This document shows, piece after piece, positions 10,681-26,000 of a DNA stretch of 64,000 nucleotides (the stretch's first letter is position 1; each line of letters begins with the position of its first letter). The stretch lies in contig OY970821.1 in assembly GCA_963853835.1 (NCBI GenBank), positions 54,208,640 to 54,272,639 on the forward strand. Reading direction: 5' to 3'. The notes under the pieces were generated by a model. It made no database searches. It was not told the DNA's origin and saw only the letters and a list, made by a program, of their open reading frames with translations. Origin of the DNA: Calendula officinalis. Lineage: Eukaryota > Streptophyta > Magnoliopsida > Asterales > Asteraceae. The translations under genes were made by a program, and so were the position numbers.

Positions 10681-13562
10681 AAATGGATATCTATAGGCTA
10701 TTGGTCATGGCTAGTAGTTATAATGGTTCAAGGGCCATCAATATCAGTTATGGACATCTAGTGGTTATAATGGTTCAACGACCATGGTTATGGGTTATGG
10801 ACACATATTACTTGTTAATTGAATATCTAGAGCCTATTGGTCATGGCTAGTAGTTATAATGGTTGAAGGCCATCAGTATCAGTTGTGGACATCTAGTGGT
10901 TATAATGGTTCAAGAACCATGGTTATGGGTTATGGACACTTATTACTTGTAAAATAGATATCTATAGGCTATTGGTCATGGCTAGTAGTTATAATGGTTC
11001 AAGGGCCATCAGTATCAGTGATGGACATCTAGTGGTTATAATGGTTCAGGGACCATGGTTATGGGTTATGGACACCCATTACTTGTAAAATGGATATCTA
11101 TAGGCTATTGGTCATGGCTAGTAGTTATAATGGTTCAAGGGCCATCAGTATCAGTTATGGACATCTAGTGGTTATAATGGTTCAGGGACCATGGTTATGG
11201 GTTATGGACACCCATTACTTGTAAAATGGATATCTATAGGCTATTGGTCATGGCTAGTAGTTATAATGGTTCAAGGGCCATCAATATCAGTTATGGACAT
11301 CTAGTGGTTATAATGGTTCAACGACCATGGTTATGGGTTATGGACACATATTACTTGTTAATTGAATATCTAGAGGCTATTGGTGATGGCTAGTAGTTAT
11401 AATGGTTGAAGGTCCATCAGTATCAGTTGTGGACATCTAGTGGTTATAATGGTTCAAGAACCATTGTTATGGGTTATGGACACCTATTACTTGTTAAATA
11501 GATATCTATAGGCTATTGGTCATGGCTAGTAGTTATAATGGTTGAAGGGCCGTCAGTATCAGTTATGGACATCTAGTGGCTATAATCGTTCAAGAACCAT
11601 GGTTATGGGTTATGAACACCTATTACTTGTAAAATAGATATCTATATAGGTCATGGGTAGTAGTTATAATGGTTCAAAGGCCATCGGTATCAGTTACAGG
11701 CATCTAGTGGTTATAATTGTTCAAGGGCCATGGTTATGGGTTATAAACACCTATTACTCGTAAAATAGATATCTATATGCTATTGGTCATGGCTAGTAGT
11801 TATAATGGTTCAAGGGCCATCAGTGTCAGTTATGGACATTTAGTGGTTATAATGGTTCAAGAACCATGGTTATGGGTTATGGACACCTATTACTTGTAAA
11901 ATGGATATCTATAGGCTATTGGTCAGGGCTAGTAGTTATAATGGTTCAAGGGCCGTCAGTATCAGTTATGGACATCTAGTGGTTATAATGGTTCAAGGAC
12001 CATGGTTATGGGTTATGGACACCTATTACTTGTAAAAGCGATATCTATAGGCTATTGGTCATGGCTAGTAGTTATAATGGTTTAAGGGCCATCTGTATCA
12101 GTTATGGTAGTGGTTATAATGGTTCAAGAACCATGGTTATGGGTTATGGACACCTATTACTTATAAAATGTATATCTATATGCTATTGGTCATGGCTAGT
12201 AGTTATAATGGTTCAAGGGCCATCAATATCAGTTATGGACATTTAGTGGTTATAATGGTTCAAGAACCATGGTTATGGGTTATGGACACCTATTACTTGT
12301 AAAATGGATATCTTTAGGCTATTGGACATGGCTAGTAGTTATAATGGTTCATGGGCCATCAGTATCAGCTATGGACATCTAGTGGTTATAATGATTCAAG
12401 GACCATGGTTATGGGTTATGGACACCTATTACTTGTAAAATGGATATCTACAGGCTATTGGTGATGGCTAGTAGTTATAATGGTTCAAGCGCCATCAGTA
12501 TCAGTTCTGGACATCTAGTGGTTATAATGGTTCAGTGACAATTGTTATGGGTAATGGACACCTATTACTTTTAAAATGGATATCTATAGGCTATTGGTCA
12601 TGGCTAGTAGTTATAATGGTTCAAGGGCCATCGATATGAGTTATGGACATGTAGTGGTTATAATGGTTCAATGGCCTTGGTTATGGGTTATGGACACCTA
12701 TTACTTGTAAAATGTATATTTATAGGCTGTTGGTCATGGCTAGTAGTTATAATGGTTCAAGGGCCATCTGTATCAGTTATGGACATCTAGTGGTTATAAT
12801 GGTTCAAGAACCATGGTTATGGGTTATGGACACCTATTACTTGTAAAATGGATATATGTAGGCTATTGGACATGGCTAATAGTTATAATGGTTCAAGGGC
12901 CATCAGTATCAGTTATGGTCATCTAGTAGTTATAATGGTTCAAGAACCATGGTTATGGGTTATGGACACCTATTACTTGTAAAATGGATATCTATAGGCT
13001 ATTGGTGATGGCTAGTAGTTATAATGATTCAAGGGCCATCAGTATCAGTTATGGACATCTAGTGGTTATAATGGTTCAGGGACGATTGTTATGGGTAATG
13101 GACACCTATTACTTTTAAAATGGATATATATAGGCTATTGCTCATGGCTATTAGTTATAATGGTTCAAGGGCCATCGATATGAGTAATGGACATGTAGTG
13201 GTTATAATGGTTCAATGGCCTTGGTTATGGGTTATGGACACCAATTACTTGTAAAATGCATATCTATAGGCTATTGGTCATGGTTTGTAGTTATAATGGT
13301 TCAAGGGCCATTGATATGAGTTATGGACATGTAGTGGTTATAATGGTTCAAGGGCCATGGGTATGGGTTAGGGACACCTATTACTTTTAAAATGGATATC
13401 TATAGGCTATTGGTCATGGCTAGCAGTAATAATGGTTCAAGGGCCATCAGTATGAGTTATGGACATCTAGTGGCTATAATGGTTCAAGGGCCATGGTTAT
13501 GGGTTACGGACACCTATTACTTGTAAAATGGATATCTATAGGCTATTGGTCATGGCTAGTAG

Positions 13563-14025
13563 TTTTTTTTTTTTTTTTGGGTAAAGGGTTCACCCTGGCT
13601 AAAATATATTAATCATAAAAAAGAACTACATAGGAATGTGACAGGCGGCCACATTGACCTCAAGCAAATGCTTGAAACAACAAAGGCAGAGTTTATGACA
13701 TGCCATAAACAAAGCTAAGACCAACTAGAACTAGCAACAACCTCACAAAACAGACTTTCGCTCAAAATAAGCCAAAAGAAAACATAGGAGCATAGCACCG
13801 AACTAAACAATCAAATCCGGGATCTTCCAGTTGTCAAGCATCCGCTGAACACCAACTGTCTTCTTCTTAAACTTCAAAGTCTTCAGTTTTAACCGAACAG
13901 TAGCAATAATTTCATCACACAACTGCATGTGCGGTTTATACTTCTTTCTGAACAACCTACCATTTCGCTCTAACCAAATGTAATATGTAGTAGCTCCCAG
14001 CACGATACGGGAGACAACACTCTTA
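13563..14025 (-). mobile_element. LINE-2: 5'-truncated L1-type LINE
   Basis: A 463-bp fragment with a 16-base poly(A) (T run 13563-13578), the four 3' UTR hairpins (13579-13710) and the last part of ORF2. It is 5'-truncated, the usual outcome of incomplete reverse transcription. The right junction reads CTCTTA then AGTTATAATGG. With the left flank ending GCTAGTAGTT, this allows a target-site duplication of at most 4 bp (AGTT). The uninterrupted target context is present near 28000, 41870, 45280, 47580 and 50430. Confidence 0.9.
13803..14025 (-). pseudogene. LINE-2 ORF2 C-terminal remnant
   Basis: The last 70 or so codons of an L1 ORF2. The frame reads GATTYYIWLERNGRLFRKK, then the basic tail ending WKIPDLIV. 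It aligns with the C-terminus of LINE-1 (GATTYYIWLERNARLFRKK, ending WKIPESVT), so the two are closely related subfamilies. The frame is open up to the satellite junction and has no start. It is non-functional. Confidence 0.88.
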
Positions 14026-17000
14026 AGTTATAATGGTTCAAGGGCCATCAGTATATCAATTATGGACATCTAGTGGTTATAATAGTTCAAGGACCATGGT
14101 TATGGGTTATGGACACCTATTACTTGTAAATTGGATATCTATACGCTATTGGCCATGGCTAGTAGTTATAATAGTTGAAGGGCCATCAGTATCAGTTATG
14201 GACATCTAGTGGTTATAATGGTTCAAGGACCATGGTTATGGGTTATGGACACCTATTACTTGTAAAATGAATTTCTATAGGCTATTGGTCATGGCTAGTA
14301 GTTATAATGGTTCAAGGGCCATGAGTATCAGTTATGGACATCTAGTGGTTATAACGGTTCAAGGACCTTGGTTATGGGTTATGGACACCTATTACTTGTA
14401 AAAAAGATATCTATATAGGTCATGGGTAGTAGTTATAATGGTTCAAGGGCCATCGGTATCAGTTACAGACATCTAGTGGTTATAATTGTTCAAGGGCCAT
14501 GGTTATGGGTTATATACACCTATTACTTGTAAAATAGATATCTATAGGCTATTGGTCATGGCTAGTAATTATAATGGTTCAAGGGCCATCAGTATCAGTT
14601 ATGGACATCTGGTGGTTATAATGATTCAAGGACCATGGTTATGGGTTATGGACACCTATTACTTGTAAAATAGATATCTATAGGCTATTGGTCATGGCTA
14701 GTAGTTATAATGGTTCAAGGGCCATCAGTATTAGTTATGGACATCTAGTGGTTATAATGGTTCAAGAACCATGGTTATGGGTTATGGACACCTATTACTT
14801 GTAAATTGGATATCTAGAGGCTATTGGTCATGGCTAGTAGTTATAATGGTTGAAGGGCCATCAGTATCAGTTATGGACATCTAGTGGTTATAATGGTTCA
14901 AGAACCATGGTTATGGGTTATGGACACCTATTACTTGTAAAATGGATATCTTTAGGCTATGGACATGGCTAGTAGTTATAATGGTTCATGGGCCATCCGT
15001 ATCAGTTATGGACATCTAGTGGTTATAATGATTCAAGGACCATGGTTATGGGTTATGGACACCTATTACTTGTAAAATGGATATCTATAGGCTATTGGTG
15101 ATGGCTAGTAGTTATAATGGTTCAAGGGCCATCAGTATCAGTTCTGGACATCTAGTGGTTATAATGGTTCAGTGACAATTGTTATGGGTAATGGACACCT
15201 ATTACTTTTAAAATGGATATCTATAGGCTATTGGTCATGGCTAGTAGTTATAATGGTTCAAGGGCCATCGAAATGAGTTATGGACATGTAGTGGTTATAA
15301 TGGTTCAATGGCCTTGGTTATGGGTTATGGACACCTATTGCTTGTAAAATGTATATTTATAGGCTATTGGTCATGGCTAGTAGTTATAATGGTTCAAGGG
15401 CCATCAGTATCAGTTATGGACATCTAGTGGTTATAATGGTTCAAGAACCATGGTTATGGGTTATGGACACCTATTACTTGTAAAATGGATATCTGTAGGC
15501 TATTGGACATGGGTAGTAGTTATAATGGTTCAAGGGCCATCAGTATCAGTTATGGAAATCTAGTAGTTATAATGGTTCAAGAACCATGGTTATGGGTTAT
15601 GGACACCTATTACTTGTAAAATGGATATCTGTAGGCTATTGGACATGGCTAGTAGTTATAATGGTTCATGGGCCATCAGTATCAGTTGTGGACATCTAGT
15701 GGTTATAATGATTCAAGGACTATGGTTATGGGTTATGGACACCTATTACTTGTAAAATGGATATCTATAGGCTATTGGTGATGGCTAGTAATTATAATGG
15801 TTCAAGGGCCATCAGTATCAGTTATGGACATCTATTGGTTATAATAGTTCAGGGACGATTGTTATGGGTAATGGACACCTATTACTTTTAAAATGGATAT
15901 CTATAGGCTATTGGTCATGGCTATTAGTTATAATGGTTCAAGGGCCATCGATATGAGTAATGGACATGTAGTGGTTATAATGGTTCAATGGCCTTGGTTA
16001 TGGGTTATGGACACCTATTACTTGTAAAATGCATATCTATAGGCTATTGGTCATGGTTTGTAGTTATAATGGTTCAAGGGCCATCAGTATCAATTATGGA
16101 CATCTAGTGGTTATAATGGTTCAAGGACCATGGTTATGGGTTATGTACACCTATTACTTGTAAATTGGATATCTATACGCTATTGGCCATGGCTAGTAGT
16201 TATAATAGCTGAAGGGCCATCAGTATCAGTTATGGACATCTAGTGGTTATAATGGTTCAAGGACCATGGTTATGGGTTATGGACACCTATTACTTGTAAA
16301 ATGAATTTCTATAGGCTATTGGTCATGGCTAGTAGTTATAATGGTTCAAGGGCCATCAGTATCAGTTATGGACATCTAGTGGTTATAACGGTTCAAGGAC
16401 CTTGGTCATGGGTTATGGACACCTATTACTTGTAAAAAAAGATATCTATATAGGTGATGGGTAGTAGTTATAATGGTTCAAGGGCCATCGGTATCAGTTA
16501 CAGACATCTAGAGGTTATAATTGTTCAAGGGCCATGGTTATGGGTTATATACACCTATTACTTGTAAAATAGATATCTATAGGCTATTGGTCATGGCTAG
16601 TAGTTATAATGGTTCAAGGGCCATCAGTATCAGTTATGGACATCTAGTGGTTATAATGATTCAAGGACCATGGTTATGGGTTATGGACACCTATTACTTG
16701 TAAAATAGATATCTATAGGCTATTGGTCATGGCTATTAGTTATAATGGTTCAAGGGCCATCAGTATTAGTTATGGACATCTAGTGGTTATAATGGTTCAA
16801 GAACCATGGTTATGGGTTATGGACACCTATTACTTGGTAATTGGATATCTAGAGGCTATTGGTCATGGCTAGTAGTTATAATGGTTCATGGGCCATCAGT
16901 ATCAGTTATGGACATCTAGTGGTTATAATGTTTCAAGGACCATGGATATGGGTTATGGACACCTATTACTTGTAAAATGGATATCTATAGGCTATTGGTG

Positions 17001-20000
17001 ATGGCTAGTAGTTTTAATGGTTCAAGGGCCATCAGTATCAGTTCTGGACATCTAGTGGTTATAATGGTTCAGTGACAATTGTTATGGCTAATAGACACCT
17101 ATTACTTTTAAAATGGATATCTATAGGCTATTGGTCATGGCTAGTAGTTATAATGGTTCAAGGGCCATCGATATGAGTTATGGACATGTAGCGGTTATAA
17201 TGGTTCAATGGCCTTGGTTATGGGTTATGGACACCTATTACTTGTAAAATGTATATTTATAGGCTATTGGTCATGGCTAGTAGTTATAATGGTTCAAGGG
17301 CCATCAGTATCAGTTATGGACATGTAGTGGTTATAATGGTTCAAGGGCCATGGTTATGGGTTAGGGACACCTATTACTTGTAAAATGGATATCTGTAGGC
17401 TATTGGACATGGCTAGTAGTTATAATGGTTCAAGGGCCATCAGTATCAGTTATGGACATCTAGTAGTTATAATGGTTCTAGAACCATGGTTATGGGTTAT
17501 GGACACCTATTACTTGTAAAATGGATATCTGTAGGCTATTGGACATGGCTAGTAGTTATAATGGTTCATGGGCCATCAGTATCAGTTGTGGACATCTAGT
17601 GGTTATAATGATTCAAGGACTATGGTTTTGGTTATGGACACCTATTACTTGTAAAATGGATATCTATAGGCTATTGGTGATGGCTAGTAATTATAATGGT
17701 TCAAGGGCCATCAGTATCAGTTATGGACATCTATTGGTTATAATGGTTCAGGGACGATTGTTATGGGTAATGGACACCTATTACTTTTAAAATGGATATC
17801 TATAGGCTATTGGTCATGGCTATTAGTTATAATGGTTCAAGGGCCATCGATATGAGTAATGGACATGTAGTGGTTATAATAGTTCAATGGCCTTGCTTAT
17901 GGGTTATGGACACCTATTACTTGTAAAATGCATATCTATAGGCTATTGGTCATGGTTTGTAGTTATAATGGTTCAAAGGCCATGAGTATCAATTATGGAC
18001 ATCTAGTGGTTATAATGGTTCAAGGACCATGGTTATGGGTTATGTACACCTATTACTTGTAAATTGGATATCTATACGCTATTGGCCATGGCTAGTAGTT
18101 ATAATAGTTGAAGGGCCATCAGTATCAGTTATGGACATCTAGTGGTTATAATGGTTCAAGGACCATGGTTATGGGTTATGGACACCTATTACTTGTAAAA
18201 TGAATTTCTATAGGCTATTGGTCATGGCTAGTAGTTATAATGGTTCAAGGGCCATGAGTATCAGTTATGGACATCTAGTGGTTATAACGGTTCAAGGACC
18301 TTGGTTATGGGTTATGGACACCTATTACTTGTAAAAAAGATATCTATATAGGTCATGGGTAGTAGTTATAATGGTTCAAGGGCCATCGGTATCAGTTACA
18401 GACATCTAGTGGTTATAATTGTTCAAGGGCCATGGTTATGGGTTATATACACCTATTACTTGTAAAATAGATATCTATAGGCTATTGGTCATGGCTAGTA
18501 ATTATAATGGTTCAAGGGCCATCAGTATCAGTTATGGACATCTGGTGGTTATAATGATTCAAGGACCATGGTTATGGGTTATGGACACCTATTACTTGTA
18601 AAATAGATATCTATAGGCTATTGGTCATGGCTAGTAGTTATAATGGTTCAAGGGCCATCAGTATTAGTTATGGACATCTAGTGGTTATAATGGTTCAAGA
18701 ACCATGGTTATGGGTTATGGACACCTATTACTTGTAAATTGGATATCTAGAGGCTATTGGTCATGGCTAGTAGTTATAATAGTTGAAGGGCCATCAGTAT
18801 CAGTTATGGACATCTAGTGGTTATAATGGTTCAAGAACCATGGTTATGGGTTATGGACACCTATTACTTGTAAAATGGATATCTTTAGGCTATGGACATG
18901 GCTAGTAGTTATAATGGTTCATGGGCCATCCGTATCAGTTATGGACATCTAGTGGTTATAATGATTCAAGGACCATGGTTATGGGTTATGGACACCTATT
19001 ACTTGTAAAATGGATATCTATAGGCTATTGGTGTTGGCTAGTAGTTATAATGGTTCAAGGGCCATCAGTATCAGTTCTGGACATCTAGTGGTTATAATGG
19101 TTCAGTGACAATTGTTATGGGTAATGGACACCTATTACTTTTAAAATGGATATCTATAGGCTATTGGTCATGGCTAGTAGTTATAATGGTTCAAGGGCCA
19201 TCGAAATGAGTTATGGACATGTAGTGGTTATAATGGTTCAATGGCCTTGGTTATGGGTTATGGACACCTATTGCTTGTAAAATGTATATTTATAGGCTAT
19301 TGGTCATGGCTAGTAGTTATAATGGTTCAAGGGCCATCAGTATCAGTTATGGACATCTAGTGGTTATAATGGTTCAAGAACCATGGTTATGGGTTATGGA
19401 CACCTATTACTTGTAAAATGGATATCTGTAGGCTATTGGACATGGGTAGTAGTTATAATGGTTCAAGGGCCATCAGTATCAGTTATGGACATCTAGTAGT
19501 TATAATGGTTCAAGAACCATGGTTATGGGTTATGGACACCTATTACTTGTAAAATGGATATCTGTAGGCTATTGGACATGGCTAGTAGTTATAATGGTTC
19601 ATGGGCCATCAGTATCAGTTGTGGACATCTAGTGGTTATAATGATTCAAGGACTATGGTTATGGGTTATGGACACCTATTACTTGTAAAATGGATATCTA
19701 TAGGCTATTGATGATGGCTAGTAATTATAATGGTTCAAGGGCCATCAGTATCAGTTATGGACATCTATTGGTTATAATAGTTCAGGGACGATTGTTATGG
19801 GTAATGGACACCTATTAGTTTTAAAATGGATATCTATAGGCTATTGGTCATGGCTATTAGTTATAATGGTTCAAGGGCCATCGATATGAGTAATGGACAT
19901 GTAGTGGTTATAATGGTTCAATGGCCTTGGTTATGGGTTATGGACACCTATTACTTGTAAAATGCATATCTATAGGCTATTGGTCATGGTTTATAGTTAT

Positions 20001-23000
20001 AATGGTTCAAGGGCCATCAGTATCAATTATGGACATCTAGTGGTTATAATGGTTCAAGGACCATGGTTATGGGTTATGTACACCTATTACTTGTAAATTG
20101 GATATCTATACGCTATTGGCCATGGCTAGTAGTTATAATAGCTGAAGGGCCATCGGTATCAGTTACAGACATCTAGAGGTTATAATTGTTCAAGGGCCAT
20201 GGTTATGGGTTATATACACCTATTACTTGTAAAATAGATATCTATAGGCTATTGGTCATGGCTAGTAGTTATAATGGTTCAAGGGCCATCAGTATCAGTT
20301 ATGGACATCTAGTGGTTATAACGGTTCAAGGACCATGGTTATGGGTTATGGACACCTATTACTTGTAAAATAGATATCTATAGGCTATTGGTCATGGCTA
20401 TTAGTTATAATGGTTCAAGGGCCATCAGTATTAGTTATGGACATCTAGTGGTTATAATGGTTCAAGAACCATGGTTAAGGGTTATGGACACCTATTACTT
20501 GGTAATTGGATATCTAGAGGCTATTGGTCATGGCTAGTAGTTATAATGGTTCATGGGCCATCAGTATCAGTTATGGACATCTAGTGGTTATAATGTTTCA
20601 AGGACCATGGATATGGGTTATGGACACCTATTACTTGTAAAATGGATATCTATAGGCTATTGGTGATGGCTAGTAGTTTTAATGGTTCAAGGGCCATCAG
20701 TATCAGTTCTGGACATCTAGTGGTTATAATTGTTCAGTGACAATTGTTATGGCTAATAGACACCTATTACTTTTAAAATGGATATCTATAGGCTATTGGT
20801 CATGGCTAGTAGTTATAATGGTTCAAGGGCCATCGATATGAGTTATGGACATGTAGCGGTTATAATGGTTCAATGGCCTTGGTTATGGGTTATGGACACC
20901 TATTACTTGTAAAATGTATATTTATAGGCTATTGGTCATGGCTAGTAGTTATAATGGTTCAAGGGCCATCAGTATCAGTTATGGACATGTAGTGGTTATA
21001 ATGGTTCAAGGGCCATGGTTATGGGTTAGGGACACCTATTACTTGTAAAATGGATATCTGTAGGCTATTGGACATGGCTAGTAGTTATAATGGTTCAAGG
21101 GCCATCAGTATCAGTTATGGACATCTAGTAGTTATAATGGTTCTAGAACCATGGTTATGGGTTATGGACACCTATTACTTGTAAAATGGATATCTGTAGG
21201 CTATTGGACATGGCTAGTAGTTATAATGGTTCATGGGCCATCAGTATCAGTTGTGGACATCTAGTGGTTATAATGATTCAAGGACTATGGTTTTGGTTAT
21301 GGACACCTATTACTTGTAAAATGGATATCTATAGGCTATTGGTGATGGCTAGTAATTATAATGGTTCAAGGGCCATCAGTATCAGTTATGGACATCTATT
21401 GGTTATAATGGTTCAGGGACGATTGTTATGGGTAATGGACACCTATTACTTTTAAAATGGATATCTATAGGCTATTGGTCATGGCTATTAGTTATAATGG
21501 TTCAAGGGCCATCGATATGAGTAATGGACATGTAGTGGTTATAATAGTTCAATGGCCTTGGTTATGGGTTATGGACACCTATTACTTGTAAAATGCATAT
21601 CTATAGGCTATTGGTCATGGTTTGTAGTTATAATGGTTCAAAGGCCATGAGTATCAATTATGGACATCTAGTGGTTATAATGGTTCAAGGACCATGGTTA
21701 TGGGTTATGTACACCTATTACTTGTAAATTGGATATCTATACGCTATTGGCCATGGCTAGTAGTTATAATAGTTGAAGGGCCATCAGTATCAGTTATGGA
21801 CATTTAGTGGTTATAATGGTTCAAGGACCATGGTTATGGGTTATGGACACCTATTACTTGTAAAATGAATTTCTATAGGCTATTGGTCATGGCTAGTAGT
21901 TATAATGGTTCAAGGGCCATCAGTATCAGTTATAGACATCTAGTGGTTATAACGGTTCAAGGACCTTGGTTATGGGTTATGGACACCTATTACTTGTAAA
22001 AAAAGATATCTATATAGGTCATGGGTAGTAGTTATAATGGTTCAAGGGCCATCGGTATAAGTTACAGACATCTAGAGGTTATAATTGTTCAAGGGCCATG
22101 GTTATGGGTTATATACACCTATTACTTGTAAAATTAATATCTATAGGCTATTGGTCATGGCTAGTAGTTATAATGGTTCAAGGGCCATCAGTATCAGTTA
22201 TGGACATCTAGTGGTTATAATGATTCAAGGACCATGGTTATGGGTTATGGACACCTATTACTTGTAAAATAGATATCTATAGGCTATTGGTCATGGCTAG
22301 TAGTTATAATGGTTCAAGGGCCATCAGTATTAGTTATGGACATCTAGTGGTTATAATGGTTCAAGAACCATGGTTATGGGTTATGGACACCTATTACTTG
22401 TTAATTGGATATCTAGAGGCTATTGGTCATGGCTAGTAGTTATAATGGTTCATGGGCCATCAGTATCAGTTATGGACATCTAGTGGTTATAATGTTTCAA
22501 GGACCATGGATATGGGTTATGGACACCTATTACTTGTAAAATGGATATCTATAGGCTATTGGTGATGGCTAGTAGTTTTAATGGTTCAAGGGCCATCAGT
22601 ATCAGTTCTGGACATCTAGTGGTTATAATGGTTCAGTGACAATTGTTATGGCTAATAGACACCTATTACTTTTAAAATGGATATATATAGGCTATTGGTC
22701 ATGGCTAGTAGTTATAATGGTTCAAGGGCCATCGATATGAGTTATGGACATGTAGCGGTTATAATGGTTCAATGGCCTTGGTTATGGGTTATGGACACCT
22801 ATTACTTGTAAAATGTATATTTATAGGCTATTGGTCATGGCTAGTAGTTATAATGGTTCAAGGGCCATCAGTATCAGTTATGGACATGTAGTGGTTATAA
22901 TGGTTCAAGGGCCATGGTTATGGGTTAGGGACACCTATTACTTGTAAAATGGATATCTGTAGGCTATTGGACATGGCTAGTAGTTATAATGGTTCATGGG

Positions 23001-26000
23001 CCATCAGTATCAGTTGTGGACATCTAGTGGTTATAATGATTCAAGGACTATGTTTTTGGTTATGGACACCTATTACTTGTAAAATGGATATCTATAGGCT
23101 ATTGGACATGGCTAGTAGTTATAATGGTTCATGGGCCATCAGTATCAGTTGTGGACATCTAGTGGTTATAATGATTCAAGGACTATGGTTATGGGTTATG
23201 GACACCTATTACTTGTAAAATGGATATCTATAGGCTATTGGTGATGGCTAGTAATTATAATGGTTTCAGGGCCATCAGTATCAGTTATGGACATCTATTG
23301 GTTATAATGGTTCAGGGATGATTGTTATGGGTAATGGACACATATTACTTTTAAAATGGATATCTATAGGCTATTGGTCATGGCTATTAGTTATAATGGT
23401 TCAAGGGCCATCGATATGAGTAATGGACATGTAGTGGTTATAATGGTTCAATGGCCTTGGTTATGGGTTATGGACACCTATTACTTGTAAAATGCATATC
23501 TATAGGCTATTGGACATGGCTAGTAGTTATAATGGTTCAAGGGCCATCAATATCAATTATGGACATCTAGTGGTTATAATGGTTCAAGGACCATAGTTAT
23601 GGGTTATGGACACCTATTACTTGTAAATTGGATATCTATACGCTATTGGCCATGGCTAGTAGTTATAATAGTTGAAGGGCCATCAGTATCAGTTATGGAC
23701 ATCTAGTGGTTATAATGGTTCAAGGACCATGGTTATGGGTTATGGACACCTATTACTTGTAAAATGAATTTCTATAGGCTATTGGTCATGGCTAGTAGTT
23801 ATAATGGTTCAAGGGCCATCAGTATCAGTTATGGACATCTAGTGGTTATAACGGTTCAAGGACCTTGGTTATGGGTTATGGACACCTATTACTTGTAAAA
23901 AAAGATATCTATATAGGTCATGGGTAGTAGTTATAATGGTTCAAGGGCCATCGGTATCAGTTACAGACATCTAGTGGTTATAATTGTTCAAGGGCCATGG
24001 TTATGGGTTATATACACCTATTACTTGTAAAATAGATATCTATAGGCTATTGGTCATGGCTAGTAGTTATAATGGTTCAAGGGCCATCAGTATCAGTTAT
24101 GGACATCTAGTGGTTATAATGATTCAAGGACCATGGTTATGGGTTATGGACACCTATTACTTGTAAACTAGATATCTATAGGCTATTGGTCATGGCTAGT
24201 AGTTATAATGGTTCAAGGGCCATCAGTATTAGTTATGGACATCTAGTGGTTATAATGGTTCAAGAACCATGGTTATGGGTTATGGACACCTATTACTTGT
24301 AAATTGGATATCTAGAGGCTATTGGTCATGGCTAGTAGTTATAATGGTTCATGGGCCATCAGTATCAGTTATGGACATCTAGTGGTTATAATGTTTCAAG
24401 GACCATGGATATGGGTTATGGACACCTATTATTTGTAAAATGGATATCTATAGGCTATTGGTGATGGCTAGTAGTTTTAATGGTTCAAGGGCCATCAGTA
24501 TCAGTTCTGGACATCTAGTGGTTATAATGGTTCAGTGACAATTGTTATGGGTAATGGACACCTATTACTTTTAAAATGGATATCTATAGGCTATTGGTCA
24601 TGGCTAGTAGTTATAATGGTTCAAGGGCCATCGATATGAGTTATGGACATGTAGTGGTTATAATGGATCAATGGCCTTGGTTATGGGTTATGGACACCTA
24701 TTACTTGTAAAATGTATATTTATAGGATATTGGTCATGGCTAGTAGTTATAATGGTTCAAGGGCCATCAGTATCAGTTATGGACATGTAGTGGTTATAAT
24801 GGTTCAAGGGCCATGGTTATGGATTAGGGACACCTATTACTTGTAAAATGGATATCTGTAGGCTATTGGACATGGCTAGTAGTTATAATGGTTCAAGGGC
24901 CATCAGTATCAGTTATGGACTTCTAGTAGTTATAATGGTTCAAGAACCATGGTTATGGGTTATGGACACCTATTACTTGTAAAATGGATATCTGTAGGCT
25001 ATTGGACATGGCTAGTAGTTATAATGGTTCATGGGCCATCAGTATCAGTTGTGGACATCTAGTGGTTATAATGATTCAAGGACTATGGTTATGGGTTATG
25101 GACACCTATTACTTGTAAAATGGATATCTATAGGCTATTGGTGATGGCTAGTAATTATAATGGTTTAAGGGCCATCAGTATCAGTTATGGACATCTATTG
25201 GTTATAATGGTTCAGGGATGATTGTTATGGGTAATGGACACATATTACTTTTAAAATGGATATCTATAGGCTATTGGTCATGGCTATTAGTTATAATGGT
25301 TCAAGGGCCATCGATATGAGTAATGGACATGTAGTGGTTATAATGGTTCAATGGCCTTGGTTATGGGTTATGGACACCTATTACTTGTAAAATGCATATC
25401 TATAGGCTATTGGTCATGGTTTGTAGTTATAATGGTTCAAGGGCCATCAATATCAATTATGGACATCTAGTGGTTATAATGGTTCAAGGACCATAGTTAT
25501 GGGTTATGGACACCTATTACTTGTAAATTGGATATCTATACGCTATTGGCCATGGCTAGTAGTTATAATAGTTGAAGGGCCATCAGTATCAGTTATGGAC
25601 ATCTAGTGGTTATAATGGTTCAAGGACCATGGTTATGGGTTATGGACACCTATTACTTGTAAAATGAATTTCTATAGGCTATTGGTCATGGCTAGTAGTT
25701 ATAATGGTTCAAGGGCCATCAGTATCAGTTATGGACATCTAGTGGTTATAACGGTTCAAGGACCTTGGTTATGGGTTATGGACACCTATTACTTGTAAAA
25801 AAAAGATATCTATATAGGTCATGGGTAGTAGTTATAATGGTTCAAGGGCCATCGGTATCAGTTACAGACATCTAGTGGTTATAATTGTTCAAGGGCCATG
25901 GTTATGGGTTATATACACCTATTACTTGTAAAATAGATATCTATAGGCTATTGGTCATGGCTAGTTGTTATAATGGTTCAAGGGCCATCAGTATCAGTTA

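Larger units (their letters stand above)
5793..13562 (+). repeat. 136-bp satellite array, block A part 2
   Basis: About 57 monomers continuing in register from the LINE-1 TSD. The higher-order period is about 2.5-2.7 kb. The 5-bp-deletion monomer (TTATGGTAGTGG instead of TTATGGACATCTAGTGG) recurs at about 6891, 9418 and 12103. A 9-bp shorter monomer with GATATCTATATAGGTCATGG recurs near 6565, 9090 and 11640. From about 12.4 kb the variants become those typical of block B, such as CAGTGACAATTGTTATGGG and CATCGATATGAG, so the HOR type changes before LINE-2. Confidence 0.93.
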